From Aldrovandia affinis (Eukaryota > Chordata > Actinopteri > Notacanthiformes > Halosauridae): 64,000 nucleotides of DNA. Position 1 is the stretch's first letter. The number at the start of each line of letters is the position of its first letter. Below are positions 1-12,052 of the stretch, one piece after another. Location of the stretch: assembly GCA_029706075.1 (NCBI GenBank), contig JAINUG010000033.1, positions 2,728,001 to 2,792,000 of the forward strand. Reading direction: 5' to 3'. The notes beneath the pieces are model-generated. The model saw nothing but the letters and a program-made list of their open reading frames with translations, had not been told where the DNA came from and ran no database searches. The translations under genes were made by a program, and so were the position numbers.

Positions 1-1348
1 GATGCTACATTCTCTGCTGGAGTCTGCCTGTTGGTTATGAAATGCCAATCTAATCTACCCATGCTGTCATTTGTGGTGATGGATAATCCAAAAAGCAGTG
101 CTGTAGTCTCCACTTTTAGGACATGTCCTTTGAAAGAAGCACCCATTAAAAGCACCCATTACGCAATGATGTTCTCTCAATGAGCCATTGGCGTTTCACA
201 ACGGGTCAAGGAGACCCATCCCACAGTAGCGGCCACTCCATCTGACCTGCAGGGGTTTTTCTGTCACAGGGCATTCTGCCCAGGCACATCAGCTGGGAAC
301 AAAGGGGAAGGAGAGAGGATTTCCTTCAGAAATGCTGCTTGTGTCCATCCGGAGTGACAGAGAGGGAAAATTAGGGCAACATACAGAGGTGCTCACCTTT
401 AGGGGAATGGCACCACAAGCATCCAGGCTGTCACTGAAGTGGGCTGCTGTGAGGAGGGAAATTCCAGAACCAACTAGAACGTGGCCCATGACTGGCATTG
501 TGTGTGGGCAGGACAGCCGGGCAGCTGTTTATCTGGTTTCATTTAGAAGGTAATTTTATAAGGATTTTATACTTCTATAACCTTCTTTAACCTTTTTTTT
601 TCTTTCTTTGGGATTTAAATATATATTTAAATATATTTTTAAGCTTTCTTCTTACTTCATGACGTGAATGTTTTGTTTCCTGATTCCAGTCTATTCATTA
701 TTCCCCAGGCTAATGCAATTGAAATTCAAAACAATCAGGCCGCTTGCAGCTCGGCAGTGAATCGCATATTTTGCGCCACTGGGATTCTTCTAAGCAGCAT
801 CCAGATTAAAGGGTGTTACTAAACATCGGCAGCAATGATGTGCAGTGAATGATCTTTCTCTAGCCCGAAGCTCATCGCGAGTCAGACTAACAATGATGGT
901 TTAGGATAAGGGTGCATGAAAGGGAAATAAAAAATGGACTTTTTATTTATCCATGCCTGTTTGTTTCCTTCCAGATGAATTTGCCACATCTTGTGGGAAA
1001 AAAAGCTAGCCTACAGTTTCCTATAGCTGACCTTGACTCCTGCCTGAACCAGAAAAGAGGAAGCAGCACAGCCACTCAGCTGCAGCATTTTATATTAGGT
1101 TTTAGGACCTAGTGTTTGTAATTGGAAGGTGGTAAAACCCGACTGCAGCTCATGAGATACTTTTTTTTTTGTCTGGATTTTTACATTGAAAGTCCTCTCT
1201 TTTTCCAGTTCCATCTCTCTTTCCCCTCTGATATAAATTAAAATGTGAGTTTATTTTCCCATTTGAATGAGCATTCTTGGTACAAGATCATGGTGCAATT
1301 AAAAGGACTCAAGAGAAGTGAAGTTTTATTTTTAGATTTTTCTCAATG
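1..1348. other. upstream intron, no gene seen
   Basis: Single-copy looking, AT-biased sequence with no convincing exon or repeat. It is inferred to be part of the large arhgap26 intron that ends at 36276. Confidence 0.6.
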
Positions 1349-2486
1349 TACACTACCCGTCAAAAGTTTTAGAACACCCCCATTTTCCAATTTTTACAGA
1401 AATTTTAACAGTTCAAGTCCAGTGAATAACCTGAAATGGTACAAAGGTAAGTGGTAATCTGCCAGAGGTAAAAAAATACAAAAATAAAAGTTTAGGTTAC
1501 CAAAAACTGAAAAATAGTGTAAATATTTTGGCAGTGAGTAGTTTCCTACACCATCAAAAGGCACTTGGAAGCTGGAGGAAACTCTGACAGGAAGAGGTCT
1601 GGCAGACCCAAAGCCACAACATAATCAGAAGACAAGTTTCTGAGAGTCAACAGCTTGCGTGATAGGCGACTCACAGGACAACAGCTTCAAGCACAGCTTA
1701 ACACTGGTCGAAGTAAGGAAGAACAACAGGGCGGCAGTGTAGTGTAATGGTTAGGGAACTGGGCTTGTAACTCAGAGGTTGCTGGTTCGAATACCCAGGT
1801 GGAGCACTGCTGTTGTACCCTTGAGCAAGGTACTTAACCTGAATTGCTTCAGTAAAATATCCAGCTGTATAAATGGATTGTATGTAAAGAAATGTAAACT
1901 GTGTAAGTCGCTCTGGATAAGACCGTCTGCTAAATGCCTAAAATGTAAAATGTAAATGTATGAAGAGAAGACTTCGAGCTGCATGCTTGACAGGTCGAGT
2001 GGCAGTAAGAAAGCCATTGCAAAATAAGAATAAGAGGCTTGCCTGGGCCATGAAGCACTGCCAGTGGACTACTGAAGACTGGAAGAAGGTCTTATGGACC
2101 AATGAATCAAAATTTGAAATCTTGAAACTTTGAAAGGTTTTTGTAGGCCGTCGAGTAGGCGAAAGGATGGTTCCTCAGTGTGTGACACCAACTGTCAAAC
2201 ATGGAGGAGGAAGCGTGATGGTCTGGGGCTCTTTTGTTGGATCCAGAGTCGGCGACTTGCACAGAGTGACTGTTAACCCACGTTAACCCATTATTTGTTC
2301 CCTGAAAAGGAACTTTTTTTTATAACTCATTATTTTTCCGTTTTTGGTAACCTAAACTTTTTTTTTTAACCCCTGGCAGTTTACCGCTTACCTTTGTACC
2401 ATTTCAGGTTATTCACTGGACTTGAACTGCTTAACTTTCAATAAAAACTCGAAAATGGGGGTGTTCTAAAACCTTTGTGTAGTGTA
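1349..2486 (+). mobile_element. Tc1-like transposon, inactive copy with a nested SINE
   Basis: Terminal repeats CACTACCCGTCAAAAG (left) and a matching inverted end near 2455-2486 bound it at TA dinucleotides. Degenerate + strand transposase is readable: SGRPKATT and [12 protein letters not shown] before 1730, then RRLRAACLTGRVAVRKPLQ and KRLAWAMKHCQWTTEDWKKV after the SINE. In LWTNESKF the residue that is normally the first catalytic Asp of Tc1 elements (TDESKF) is Asn. Stops and a lost C-terminal part also show that it is dead. The 10-mer TCTCAATGTA occurs on both flanks. Confidence 0.9.
1730..1960 (+). mobile_element. tRNA-derived SINE with L2-type tail, nested in Tc1
   Basis: The tRNA-like head has an A-box-like TGTAATGGTTAGGGAACTGG and a B box GGTTCGAATACC. 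The tail carries GTAAGTCGCTCTGGATAAGA and CGTCTGCTAAATGCC, followed by AATGTAAATGTA, the tail that fish SINEs share with L2-clade LINEs. It interrupts the Tc1 transposase. Other copies of this family lie at 8955, 25536, 27302 and, inverted, at 34278, 38545, 39445 and 47393. Confidence 0.92.
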
Positions 2487-2588
2487 TCTCAATGTATTGA
2501 TCACTCTTTTCATGAGTCTGTGCTAATTTGTGCATGCAGTGAGCACACAATGACCGTTATCTGGAAGAGGAAGTGATGAAAAGCTATA

Positions 2589-4095
2589 TACGGTGCCCCT
2601 TTAAAGTCTACAGTCTCTACACCCTGTCTAAAAAATGTCACAGTTTGTTGCCTTACAGCCTGAAATTAAAATGTATTAAATCAGACTTTTTCCTACCTTT
2701 ATTTGCACATTTACCCAACTTCCAAGTGAAAAAAAATAATTCTCAAAGTTTCTGAACACTAATAAAAAAATAAAAAAGTTGCATTGATAAGTTTACACCC
2801 TGCTGAGTTAGTACGTGGTAGAAGCACCCTTTGCTTGATTTACAGCCATGAGTCTGTTTGGCTATGTCACTACCAACTTTGCACACCTAGATTAGGCAAC
2901 GTTTGCCCATTCTTCCTTACAGAACTCTTCAAGCTCAGTCAGATTGTGTAGGGAGCGTCGATGGACCGCTCTTCAAGTAATTCCACAGGTTATCAATAGG
3001 ATTTAGCTCAGGGCACTGACTAGGACATTCACCTTTTAGTTTTTTTAGCCAGTCCAGCTGTGTGCTTTGGGTCATTGTCATGCTGAAAGGTGAAGCTCCT
3101 TCCCAATTTCAACTTTCTTACAGAGGGCAGCAGATTTTCCTCAAGAATCTTTCTGTATTTTGCTCCTGCTATTTTCTCTTCTATCCTGACAAGAGCCTCA
3201 GTCCCTGCTGACGAGAAACACACGCATAACAGAATGCTGCCACCACCATGCTTTACAGTACGGATGGTGTTCTTTGGGTGATGTGCTGTATTGGGTTTTT
3301 GACAAACGTAATGTTTTGCATTTAGGCCAAAAAGTTATATCTTGGTTTTATCTGACCACTACACTTTTTGCCACATGACTTCAGAGTTTTTTTTGCATAC
3401 CTAAAACGGGACTGAATGTGGACTTTTTTGAGTAGTGGCTTTCTTCTTGCCACCCTACCATACAGACCAGAATTGTGGAGAGCTTTCTGTATTGTTGACA
3501 CATGCACACATTGAACACTCTTTGCCATAGCTCCTTCATAGTTCCCATTGGCCATCTGGTGGTCTCTGTGATCAGTCTCCTTCTTGCTCGTCCAGCTTGG
3601 ACGGATAGCCTGATCTAGGCAAAGTCCTGCTGGTGCCATGCACCTTCCACTTCTTCATTATGGTCTTAACTGTGCTCCAAGGGATATTTAAGGCCTTAAA
3701 TCTTTCTTTACCTATTTCCTGATATGTGCCTTTCCACAGCTTTATGCTGGAATTCTTTTGAAAGCTCCTTGTTGCTCATGGCGTATTCTTTACTCTGAAC
3801 TGCACTACCCGGCGATGGAATCCTCTAGGAACAGCTGATTTTATTCTGAAGTAATCAGAATCACTACAGTTGAACACAGATGGAGGCCAATTTGCTTGGC
3901 GTGTGGTCTAGAACGTGATTGGTTACCCCTGAGCTAGTTTTTGGAGATTTTGTTTTTCCACTTGGAAGTTGTAGGATAACATTTGTAAATAAAGGTGGAA
4001 AAAGTTTTAATATGTTTTAATTTCAGGTTCTAAGGCAACAAAAGGTGAAATTTTGGAGACAGGGTGTAGACTTATAGACTTAAAGGAGCACTGTA
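2589..4095 (-). mobile_element. Tc1-like transposon, inactive, about 1.5 kb
   Basis: Long inverted terminal repeats contain CTACACCCTGTCT (left) and AGACAGGGTGTAG (right), with outer CCTTTAAAGTCTA blocks and TA at both ends. Minus-strand transposase pieces are visible. At 3322-3639 there is the HTH/linker part (VSTIQKALHNSGLYGRVARR). At 3029-3223 there is the catalytic part with [11 protein letters not shown], which holds the second Asp of the DDE triad. The pieces lie in different frames with stops, so the gene is broken. Confidence 0.92.
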
Positions 4096-7000
4096 CACAT
4101 ATATGTACATATAAATATAATGTATAATAGAGAGAGAGAGCGATAAATAAATAGATATAGCGAGAGAGAAGATAATGGAGGGTGGGCAGAGGTACTCTCT
4201 CTCTCCACTTGCAAATGAATGCTCTCCATTTTTATAGACACATAGCCCCCCAGACAAGAAAAGAGCTCCAGTCAGACATGCTGATTATCCCTGCTGTGGT
4301 TCTCTTGGGTTGGGGAGAATCCCCTAGCGTCAGATAAATAGCGGTTTACATCTAATCGCTGTGCTTCTGATATCGTCAGCAGTGGTGAAATCGCAAACAA
4401 AAATCTGCTCCGCGGGGGGAGCTGGGTATTTGGAACTCAAAAAAAGGGAATGTTTTAATTAATTAATACATTTTTTAGATCAGATATTTGGCCTAACCTG
4501 ATTCCTTTCACAGCCATAAATGTTCCGGTATGAAATTTCTCAGACATCCTTTGGGTTACAGGTTGGGGACGAGCGCTTGCATAAACAGTGTTGGCCGAAG
4601 GCCCCAGTAGCGGTTTTTATTGTAGTTCCTCACAGTCCCTTTTTCCCCCCTTCCTTTCTTTTTAAATCACAGCTGGTTTGACAGAGGGCAAGGCTTGGGA
4701 AGGACTTGCTCTCTGCTGGACTTGGATGAGCTTCACCTGTCTGTTGTTAAATGATGTTTCTGGATGCTGCACTTTGCACTTTTGTTACACATTTATTTGA
4801 TAGATTTTTCACCATTTTGCTGTTATTACAGTACCTTAAAACGTTAGATAACCGCTAGCAGTTCTGAAGAGAATAAGTCTTTAAACAGATTCTTTAGCGT
4901 GCTTGTGTATGGTGCCCTGATTGATTTAACAGTAGAGGAGCCAAGCAGTAAAAAAGCAATCTGAACCTCAGATTATGTAGCCTCCTAATTATGAATTTGG
5001 CTACTCAAGCAAAACAAAACCCAAACTAAAACCAAACAGTGCGTGGGCCTAGTTTTCAGGCTTCAATTAGTTTAGTTGCTAGTTTGAACCCCTTATCATC
5101 ACTATGCCATTATATTGAAAGCAGACTTTAGTTGTAGTTAAGGTATCCATAAGAAATGCCAGAGACCAAGTGACACAACCCACAACACAGGTTGAGCTGT
5201 CGTAGGCTGAAACAGAGGACAGTGTGCTGCCTTTAAAGATTTTGGCGATGAAAGGAAGACCTCTATTAAATCTCACCGAGGGTAATAAGGGATACACACC
5301 CCACACACACCGATCCATTATCTCAAATCATGGAGAACACCCACATGCCTAGCCTCTGAATTTACCCCAAATAAAACAAAACAAGCATAAACCATTATTA
5401 AGTGGATAAAAGTAACGTTATATTGCACAATGACATTATTTTTTGAATTTGCAATGACAACTTGCCTAGCTACAGGTATTTGTTCACAGTTGGATGGCAA
5501 TATTTTCTTTCTTCTGGTAGTTGTCTCCTCTTGAGCTGAAGTAAATGCATGCAAACTAAAGAGTGCTGGGAAATTGTGTCGCCAGTTGAGAATTAAGTTG
5601 GTAGAACGTTTACACCATGACCTGAGCTGGATCAAATGCCAATGTATCAGTCTGAACCGGATTTATACCAAGGTGGAACATTTAATGCAATTCACACACA
5701 TCTACACTCACGTTCTGAATCGGATCAAATGCTACCTGTAGAAAGAAAAGTGTAAGCATACCAGTTGTGTAGCACCCACCTGGGCGATGTACGACAGATA
5801 CTATTTTGCATCCGAATGCTCACCAGACATCAGGGAGGGAGAGAATTATTGGGCTTACGAATATGATTGGGGATGCTGATTTAGACGAAAAAAGAGGATG
5901 GAAGTCGGTTTACTGTTGTCCTATACCAGTATCATCATGTACAGTAGTGTATTGTGCTGTCTACTGTTGTGTTGTATGTAATAGCATGAGCTGATGTTAG
6001 GTGTGAATATTGAACACATACGTACACAGGTATTTACTGTTTGATTCTTGTTCGATGTCTTATAGTGAAACGTTAGGGCAAAAATGTACCGTATCTACTC
6101 GTCTTATCTACCTGTCTTAGTAACTTTTGATATCTGGAAAAGCACTGCAGGAATGGTCCTAATTGGAAGACTCACTGAACTGAGACTGCCCCTCCCCTGA
6201 CAATAAGGAATAATTTTCTTCAGTGCGCACCTCAGCCTGTGTTTTAGTGAGCCTACTGCAGGGAGTGTCTTGCTTTGTTTTACTGTCTGGACCCTGCCCA
6301 AAATGATCATCAGGCACTACAGCTGCAAGACACACTGTGTGTGTACACACAGAAAGAAAACAGTGCAGACGTCCAGAAGGATTCAGGCTTTGACGGTGTT
6401 CATTAAACAGGGTTCTGTTTAGACTGGTTTCTGCTGCACTTCCCCTCAACGCTTCACCATCTGAGTGTCATAATTGATTTTGTGGTTTAAAAATGAAGAA
6501 GTTTAAACAAGGATCTTCCTGTTCTGGAAGGATGTGACAATTTGAAGGCTACTTATTTGGGCCCATTAAAGAGCCTTTAAGTTTCAGGACTCTGGTTCAC
6601 CAGAGTGTGTTTGAGGCCTAATGATCTATAGAAGCAAACCGGATGAGAGCGTTCTGCCAAGTACTGATCTGTAGAACATTAACTTCCTTAGTTGCTTTCG
6701 ATAACCATCAAAATATGTCCTGGGCATTTCCATATCTGTTTTTCAGTGATTCTCCCTCTGTGCCACTTTGATCCTTTAAATTTTGTTAGAGATCCTTGGG
6801 GATAATCTGGGAAACCTGCAAGAAGTGTGTGACAAATTTCAGGCGCTTCATGTGTTGATTCTGCATTCGGTAGCGTTCATGGAGGAGAATGGGACAGCTT
6901 CAGAGGCTCAGAGGGTGACTCAGACCCTTGCACAAAGGTCCTCTCTGGGCCTAAGACTGCGTTGGAATGGCACGCTCTGGGTACAGGCTGGTGGCCTTGC

Positions 7001-7477
7001 TGTCGAGCAGTCCTTGCCTGCCGACTCTCTTCCTTGTGTGTTTTCATCAATCCGTCCCCACAAAGACTCCTGTTCTGGCCCGAGGGAGGGAGGAAAGGCG
7101 TGGGCCCTGGGACTGGGCCGGGACCGGCTGGCTGTGCTCTCCTGTTTCGGGTGGGATGAATGTGGGGCATTGTTGGGAGGGCTCTCACCCGGCCTCGTCG
7201 GGGTGGTGTTTTTTTTTTTTCTTCTTTGTGTCTGCTCCTCTGCTTGGGCCGGTCTGGGTCCGCTTCTCGTCGCCGAGTTAGCTGGGACAAAAGGACAGTG
7301 TTGCAGGGCTCCGGTTGGGTCGGCGGGGACGGGGGGTGGGGAAGGGTTCCGAGCATCATGTATCCTCCGAGCAGGTCAGGGTGGGAGCGCAGCCTATCAC
7401 CAGCCTGTGGATGTTCAGGGGTTTTCCTTACCTTGTCACCACTAAGGTTTTGTTCTCCTTTCTCTATCTCTATACTA
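4096..7477. other. intron, no gene; short simple repeats and one dispersed-repeat copy
   Basis: A GA-rich tract lies at 4123-4170. A diverged copy of the dispersed repeat also seen at 52757 lies around 5765-5895. The rest shows no exon. The GC-rich 6880-7400 part has open frames on both strands but no family resemblance. Confidence 0.5.
5765..5895 (+). repeat. diverged copy of a dispersed repeat (cf. 52757)
   Basis: It shares the order of blocks ACCTGGGCGATG, a CATTTTG-like block, TGCTCACCAGACATCAG and GAGAATTATTGGGC with 52850-52950. The class is not identified. Confidence 0.5.
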
Positions 7478-7588
7478 TGTTTCGGTTTTACTGTGAGCTC
7501 CACATGTCAAGCTCACTTCCATTACGTACGGGTGGTGTGAATTCCCCGCACACTCCTCTCTCTCTCTCTTTCTTTCACCTGCATACCA
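7478..7588 (+). repeat. tandem duplication unit, copy 1 (SINE-bearing)
   Basis: TGTTTCGGTTTTACTGTGAG to CACCTGCATACCA repeats at 7765-7875 with only a few differences. In copy 1 the unit is split from its continuation AGTATAGTGCATTGTGCT (7743-7760) by a SINE. In copy 2 the two parts are contiguous (7765-7893). Confidence 0.95.
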
Positions 7589-7742
7589 GTGGTTCTCTGT
7601 GGCTCAGTTGGTAGAGCATGGTGTTGGCAACGCTTAGGTTGTGGGTTCAATTCCCACTGGGACCACATATACTGAAAAATGTATGCACTCACTACTGTAA
7701 GTCGCTTTGGATAAAAGCGTCTGCTAAATGGCATATATATAA
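7589..7742 (+). mobile_element. tRNA-derived SINE (L2-type tail), different tRNA head
   Basis: The head reads GTGGCTCAGTTGGTAGAGCA (A box) and GTGGGTTCAATTCCCAC (B box). The tail reads GTAAGTCGCTTTGGATAAAA and GCGTCTGCTAAATGG. The unoccupied site is preserved in the neighbouring duplicate at 7875/7876, which defines the insertion boundaries exactly. Confidence 0.93.
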
Positions 7743-7764
7743 AGTATAGTGCATTGTGCTTCAG

Positions 7765-7893
7765 TGTTTCGGTTTTACTGTGAGCTCCACATGTCAAGCT
7801 CACTTCCATTAAGTACGGGTGGTGTGAATTCCCTGCACACTCCTCTCTCTCTCTTTCTCTTTCACCTGCATACCAAGTATAGTGCATTGTGCT
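7765..7893 (+). repeat. tandem duplication unit, copy 2 (empty SINE site)
   Basis: This is the second copy of the 7478-7588 plus 7743-7760 unit, without the SINE. Differences from copy 1 are few (AAGTACG for ACGTACG, CCCTGCAC for CCCCGCAC, and length changes in the CT run). Confidence 0.95.
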
Positions 7894-8048
7894 GTTTGCC
7901 AGACTTTTATCTTTGTGTCTGAGAATGCTTATTAATGGAAGCCAGCTAGGCTCATTCTATTTTTTTTTTTTTTTGTGGGGGATCATAGTAGCGCTGTCTT
8001 TTGTGGCTGCAAGTGGAATTCTCGTCCACGGAAGCATAAGCACTATAG

Positions 8049-8218
8049 CCGGGTTATTCAATTCCAGGCCTTGAGGGCTAGTGTCTGAACTACACCACCT
8101 GATTTCAATAATTAGGAGTTGAGTTAGCCTAGTTAGTGAAATGAGGTGGTGTAGTGCATGCTTGTAGCAAATACCTGCAGACATTATGGCCCTCGAGGCC
8201 TGGAATTGAATAGCTCTG
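8049..8218. mobile_element. hAT-like MITE (foldback element)
   Basis: The left end GGGTTATTCAATTCCAGGCC is matched inverted by GGCCTGGAATTGAATAGC at the right end. The inverted similarity continues inward through ACTACACCACCT and its complement. The flanking 8-mers CACTATAG (8041-8048) and CACTGCAG (8219-8226) match at six of eight positions, as an old hAT target duplication would. There is no coding capacity. Confidence 0.75.
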
Positions 8219-8954
8219 CACTGCAGCAACGGAAAGCCTGGACTTTCCTTTCAGTTCTGCAGACTGTTCCGTCCTCGCACTAATACTTTTGGAGTGCTTC
8301 TTACATATTTTGGATTCCTTATCCAGCAGTGCATCGTGCATCTTGCAGATTGTTTGTCGCATGCCCATTGTTTCACTAGCAAATAATAATGAAAAAACGA
8401 CTTCTGAAATTCCCAGATGGACCTGTTCATTTTCTGTTACTCCCCAGGAAAACGATGTAATGAAAACTTGGGATGGATCTCTGCCCGGGGGAAACCGAAG
8501 ACCTCTCCTTACCGCTGGAGCGCTTGAATCCTAACGCTGCCTGGGCGCGATAACGCAGCAGGTGACCTTATCGCGGTGGAGGAGGGAGAAGCTGATGAAT
8601 TATTAAGCGTTGTTGTTGAACGCGGTGGATGGTGGTGCGCTGTGGCAGGGTCTCTGGTTTCTCCCCAGCCTCGTCCCTTTCCCGCTGCGCCCTTACGGCC
8701 AGGCTGCATCTCGAGTCATTCTGCGAATAAAAAACGGCCCTAATCCCTCATCTGCCTCACGATTCCAAGCTTGGCCCCCTTTCTCTTCTCGACCACATGA
8801 AAGGCCGTCTGGGATCGAGCGGGGACTGAGTTTGGCGTTACTTCCAGGTAGCGCTTCCTAGCCTGTGCAGGGAGCATGTGTTCTTAAAGGGCAATGTGGC
8901 ACAGCGATTTTTACAATTCTGCGCTTCCTTACTTGAATTTTGCAGGCTGAAATA

Positions 8955-9112
8955 ACTGCAAGGGTAGCTGCTGTTGTACCGTTGAACAAAGCCACGTCAC
9001 CCGAACTGCTTCAGTAAATATCCATGTAAATGGATAAAATGTCAGACGTACTTTAAGCTGTGGAAGTCACCTTGGAAAAAGGGCATTTGCTATGAAATAA
9101 ATAACATTTGAA
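8955..9112 (+). mobile_element. old L2-tail SINE fragment
   Basis: GCTGCTGTTGTACCGTTGAA, CTGCTTCAGTAAATATCCA and a decayed GTCACCTTGGAAAAAGGGCA tail follow the order seen in the intact copy at 1730. The tRNA head is not recognisable. Confidence 0.75.
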
Positions 9113-9234
9113 GGATGGATTTGGTAGGTCCTGACCGCAGTGTGACGGTGGCTATCGTGAACACATTGTTGCATTCGGTTCGGGGCTGTGGAAGGTTTAA
9201 TTGTTATGAGTGTCAGGAGACACTAAGTGGCATT

Positions 9235-10664
9235 ATGCCCTAGCGCAGGCGAATTGCCAGTTTCGTCTGTGACAAACGGAATATTTCCCATCTCCGCCGA
9301 GTTTGGCAATGTTGTGGTGCGCAATGAAGGTGTTTGCGCAACTATGGGTTGGGCAGCGCAATAGGGGGTGTGACAATGAAAACAGTCGAGCGCTATGCAA
9401 GTTTGGTGTCAAATAATCAGTTTGCGTTAACGTCCAACTAGACCACCTCTTACCGCAAACGCTGGCGCCCTGTGCAATTTGGTGACTTTATTGATGCGCA
9501 CATATGAACATAAGGTTATCTGAAATCACATGAGAATGTTTTGTGAATATTGTGAATTTCCCCCCACGTTGAGGCAAATTGTCCAATCCATGGGTAACTT
9601 GCAAGCGTAATCAATTAAGCTAAAAACGATTTCACCACAGCTTGTGGTTATTCAATGCACGGACATGAAAGACTGAAGCCAGCAGGCCATCCATCGCTAC
9701 CGTTCAGTAAGATACACCTGTTAAATAAATATATGTTTGTATGCACATTGGGGTTTTTTATGTGAAAGGGTTTTATTCTTTCCATTTGCACTACAGAAAA
9801 TGGAGTACATAATTGGACGCCGAAGGCGATACCGTGAGCAATACCCTGGGTTTGGTAGCCGGTGTTGGCCAGACTGCTATCAGTTCGGCTGTACATGCAG
9901 TTTCTTCCAGTCTTGTCCAACATGCAAATTAGTTTATTACTTTTCCTACACACAGCCAGCAGAGAACTAAACAGGATTTTTATATGCAATGTGGATTCCC
10001 TGGGGTCTTGGGTGCCATTGACTGCACACGTGCAGTTGCACGCACCATCTGGTCACGGTATCATTTATGTGAATTGGAAGGAGGTCCACTCCATTAATAT
10101 CCAGGTGGTTTGTGATGCACACTCCAGGGTGACGCATATAGGCCTACTGCATGACGAACATAAATGAAACAGACCTAGTTGCAGTTGTGAGTTTTTTTAT
10201 TTATTGCTTTCCATTTAACAATTACATTAAGTTGTTTTTTAAGTTGGAAAGCCTACAAATAAGGAAAAAAAGAGATGGTAAAATAAAACACTTTCTTTTA
10301 ACAATGTAGGTCTCAAAATATAAACTCAAATCATGAAAATAACAAATTAATGTGTACCTTGGTTTCCCCCTCTAATTCGCACGCCAACTTTTCCGCACCT
10401 CCTCGCTCTCCTCTTTTGAGAAGCGCTCCTGGTGCAGCCGTGAAAAACTCATCCAGGAAATTGCCAATTTATTATAGCGTTGTTATAGCGCACTGGTATT
10501 TAAAGGGATAGAAAATCCAACCTCTTTTACAACTGCGCCAGAGGTGTGCTATCGTCCTAAGTCACGAAATTACCGAAATTGCGTTAGACACGCCCTAAAG
10601 CGCCACCGTCTTCGCTTTGCATTTGCGTTACCGACACCGTCCTAATTCACCAAAAATAGGGCCC
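9235..10664 (+). mobile_element. PIF/Harbinger transposon relic
   Basis: The stretch around 9985-10165 encodes pieces of a HARBI1-type nuclease. One frame reads GVLGAIDCTR and another reads APSGHGIIYVNWKEVHSINI then QVVCDAHSRVTHIG. A frameshift near 10040 separates them. The motif AIDCT carries a catalytic Asp of this family. Outer ends share a decayed inverted similarity (GCCCTAGCGCAGGCGAATT on the left, the complement of GCCCTATTTTTGGTGAATT on the right). The exact ends are uncertain. Confidence 0.75.
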
Positions 10665-11654
10665 TTTGTGTGCGCACACACAAAATCATTTTGATGCCAA
10701 ATGTAGAATGTTTTTCTCCAGTGTGTCAGGAAGGTCTTAAAGCTTGCTTTATGTTTATGGCAAATGACATGAAACGTCTGCCATTAGTCTAATTTTGGGA
10801 AAAGGAATAGCAAGGATAAAATGACAAACATAATAATGGTGTTGGAAAAATTAAGCACACTGTAAATGATTACATACATTTTTCTCTCGACTGATCTAAA
10901 CTGGCCAACATCTGTGGGTGAAAAAAGGAAAAATTCCCCCATAGTCCTGTAATGGCAACCAAAGCTAGGCTTCCAGAACAAATGACCCCTCGCCCCTCCC
11001 CCACCGTTTTACCTTGTGGTAGATCGGAGAGCTAGGCTAGCCGCCCTTGACGATCTTGGTTATCAACACCGTTGTGGTCGCTGTGGGTTGGGCTACTGTC
11101 TGGAGCGCTCCTTTTGGCCAGAGAGACGGAGCTCCCGTGTGTCCGCTGGAATGAACGATGGTGCCCGCTGACGGTCTTGACGAATTTGCCTCTTTTGTCT
11201 TTAAATTAGCCCTCGATCTGCGGAGCTCCCGCCAAGGCCCACTCTGGCGTTCCGCTGTCTTTTATATTATTGTATTTGGGTTATTTGCGCTGTGTAGGTC
11301 CATAACTGCCGTGGCGCAGGCCAATTAAAACAAACCGCAACACGCTGGCGGAAGAGCAGAGTGTGCTGCTCCCGGCCGTTTCCTCCATCTTGTTCCAAAA
11401 ATAACCCTTGCAGACCGTTTTTAACTCCCAGCAGGTCCCACTGGCCCAGGCAATGGTAAGAGAGGAGTTTGGGGGAGACCAGGAGTTCCAGCTATTGTTA
11501 TAATTTTAGGGATAACCCTCAGCATATAGGTAAAAAAGATGGATAGATGGATACTCATTTGTCTTCCTCAAAGGATATTCTTTCCGGAGCTTGTACTGGT
11601 GGTTTGATCAACACTAATTTGATTAACAACAAATGACTGCTTGACAAACATATA
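10665..11654. other. intron, no gene seen
   Basis: A GC-rich stretch (about 10980-11460) without an acceptable exon. It contains the first copy of a 30-bp direct repeat (10751-10780) that recurs at 12053. Confidence 0.5.
10751..10780 (+). repeat. 30-bp direct repeat, copy 1
   Basis: It starts ATGTTTATGGCAAATGACAT and ends GAAACGTCTG. It is identical to 12053-12082, 1.3 kb downstream. Confidence 0.9.
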
Positions 11655-12017
11655 CTTTTTTGGGTTTTTTTTGGGGTTTCAGATTTGTGTCAATTTGGTA
11701 GCCAATTAGACCCGTTATTTTTATGTCAATCCCCCCCCTAGTAATGTGAGTTCTCTGCCGTAGTCCTGCGACCGGTAGTGACGAAGGCGAAGTAACGCCT
11801 CCTCCGAGACGGCACTCGCCAAGCCATCGACCGTAACCCGGTACTACAGGGAGCAGCGAACGTCATGTCGGCTTCCCTCCCCCTCCCTGGGGCAGACAGC
11901 CAATCACCGCCCCTGGTGGCACTCCCGGCCAGAGCCGACTCTGGCGAGACGGGGAATTGAACCCCGGTCTCCGTGGCCAGCATCGGATGTTGTAACCACT
12001 GGACCACATGGGAGGCC
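11655..12017 (-). mobile_element. tRNA-Glu-like SINE, copy 1
   Basis: Read on the minus strand it starts GGCCTCCCATGTGGTCCAGT, has a B box GGGGTTCAATTCCCC, a body with GCCAGAGTCGGCTCTGGCCG, and a 3' tail TCTAATTGGCTACCAAATTG. It matches copies at 13775, 30080, 35781 and 62378. No clear target duplication was found. Confidence 0.9.
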
Positions 12018-12052
12018 CCAGAGTTATACATTTGTTACATTTACTGTTTTAA

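Noticed and set aside
6783-7503. Long open frames on both strands (220 and 208 codons)
   Set aside because: The two strands are open over the same GC-rich stretch, the predicted proteins are low-complexity and Pro/Gly/Arg-rich, and there are no domains or splice-supported conservation.
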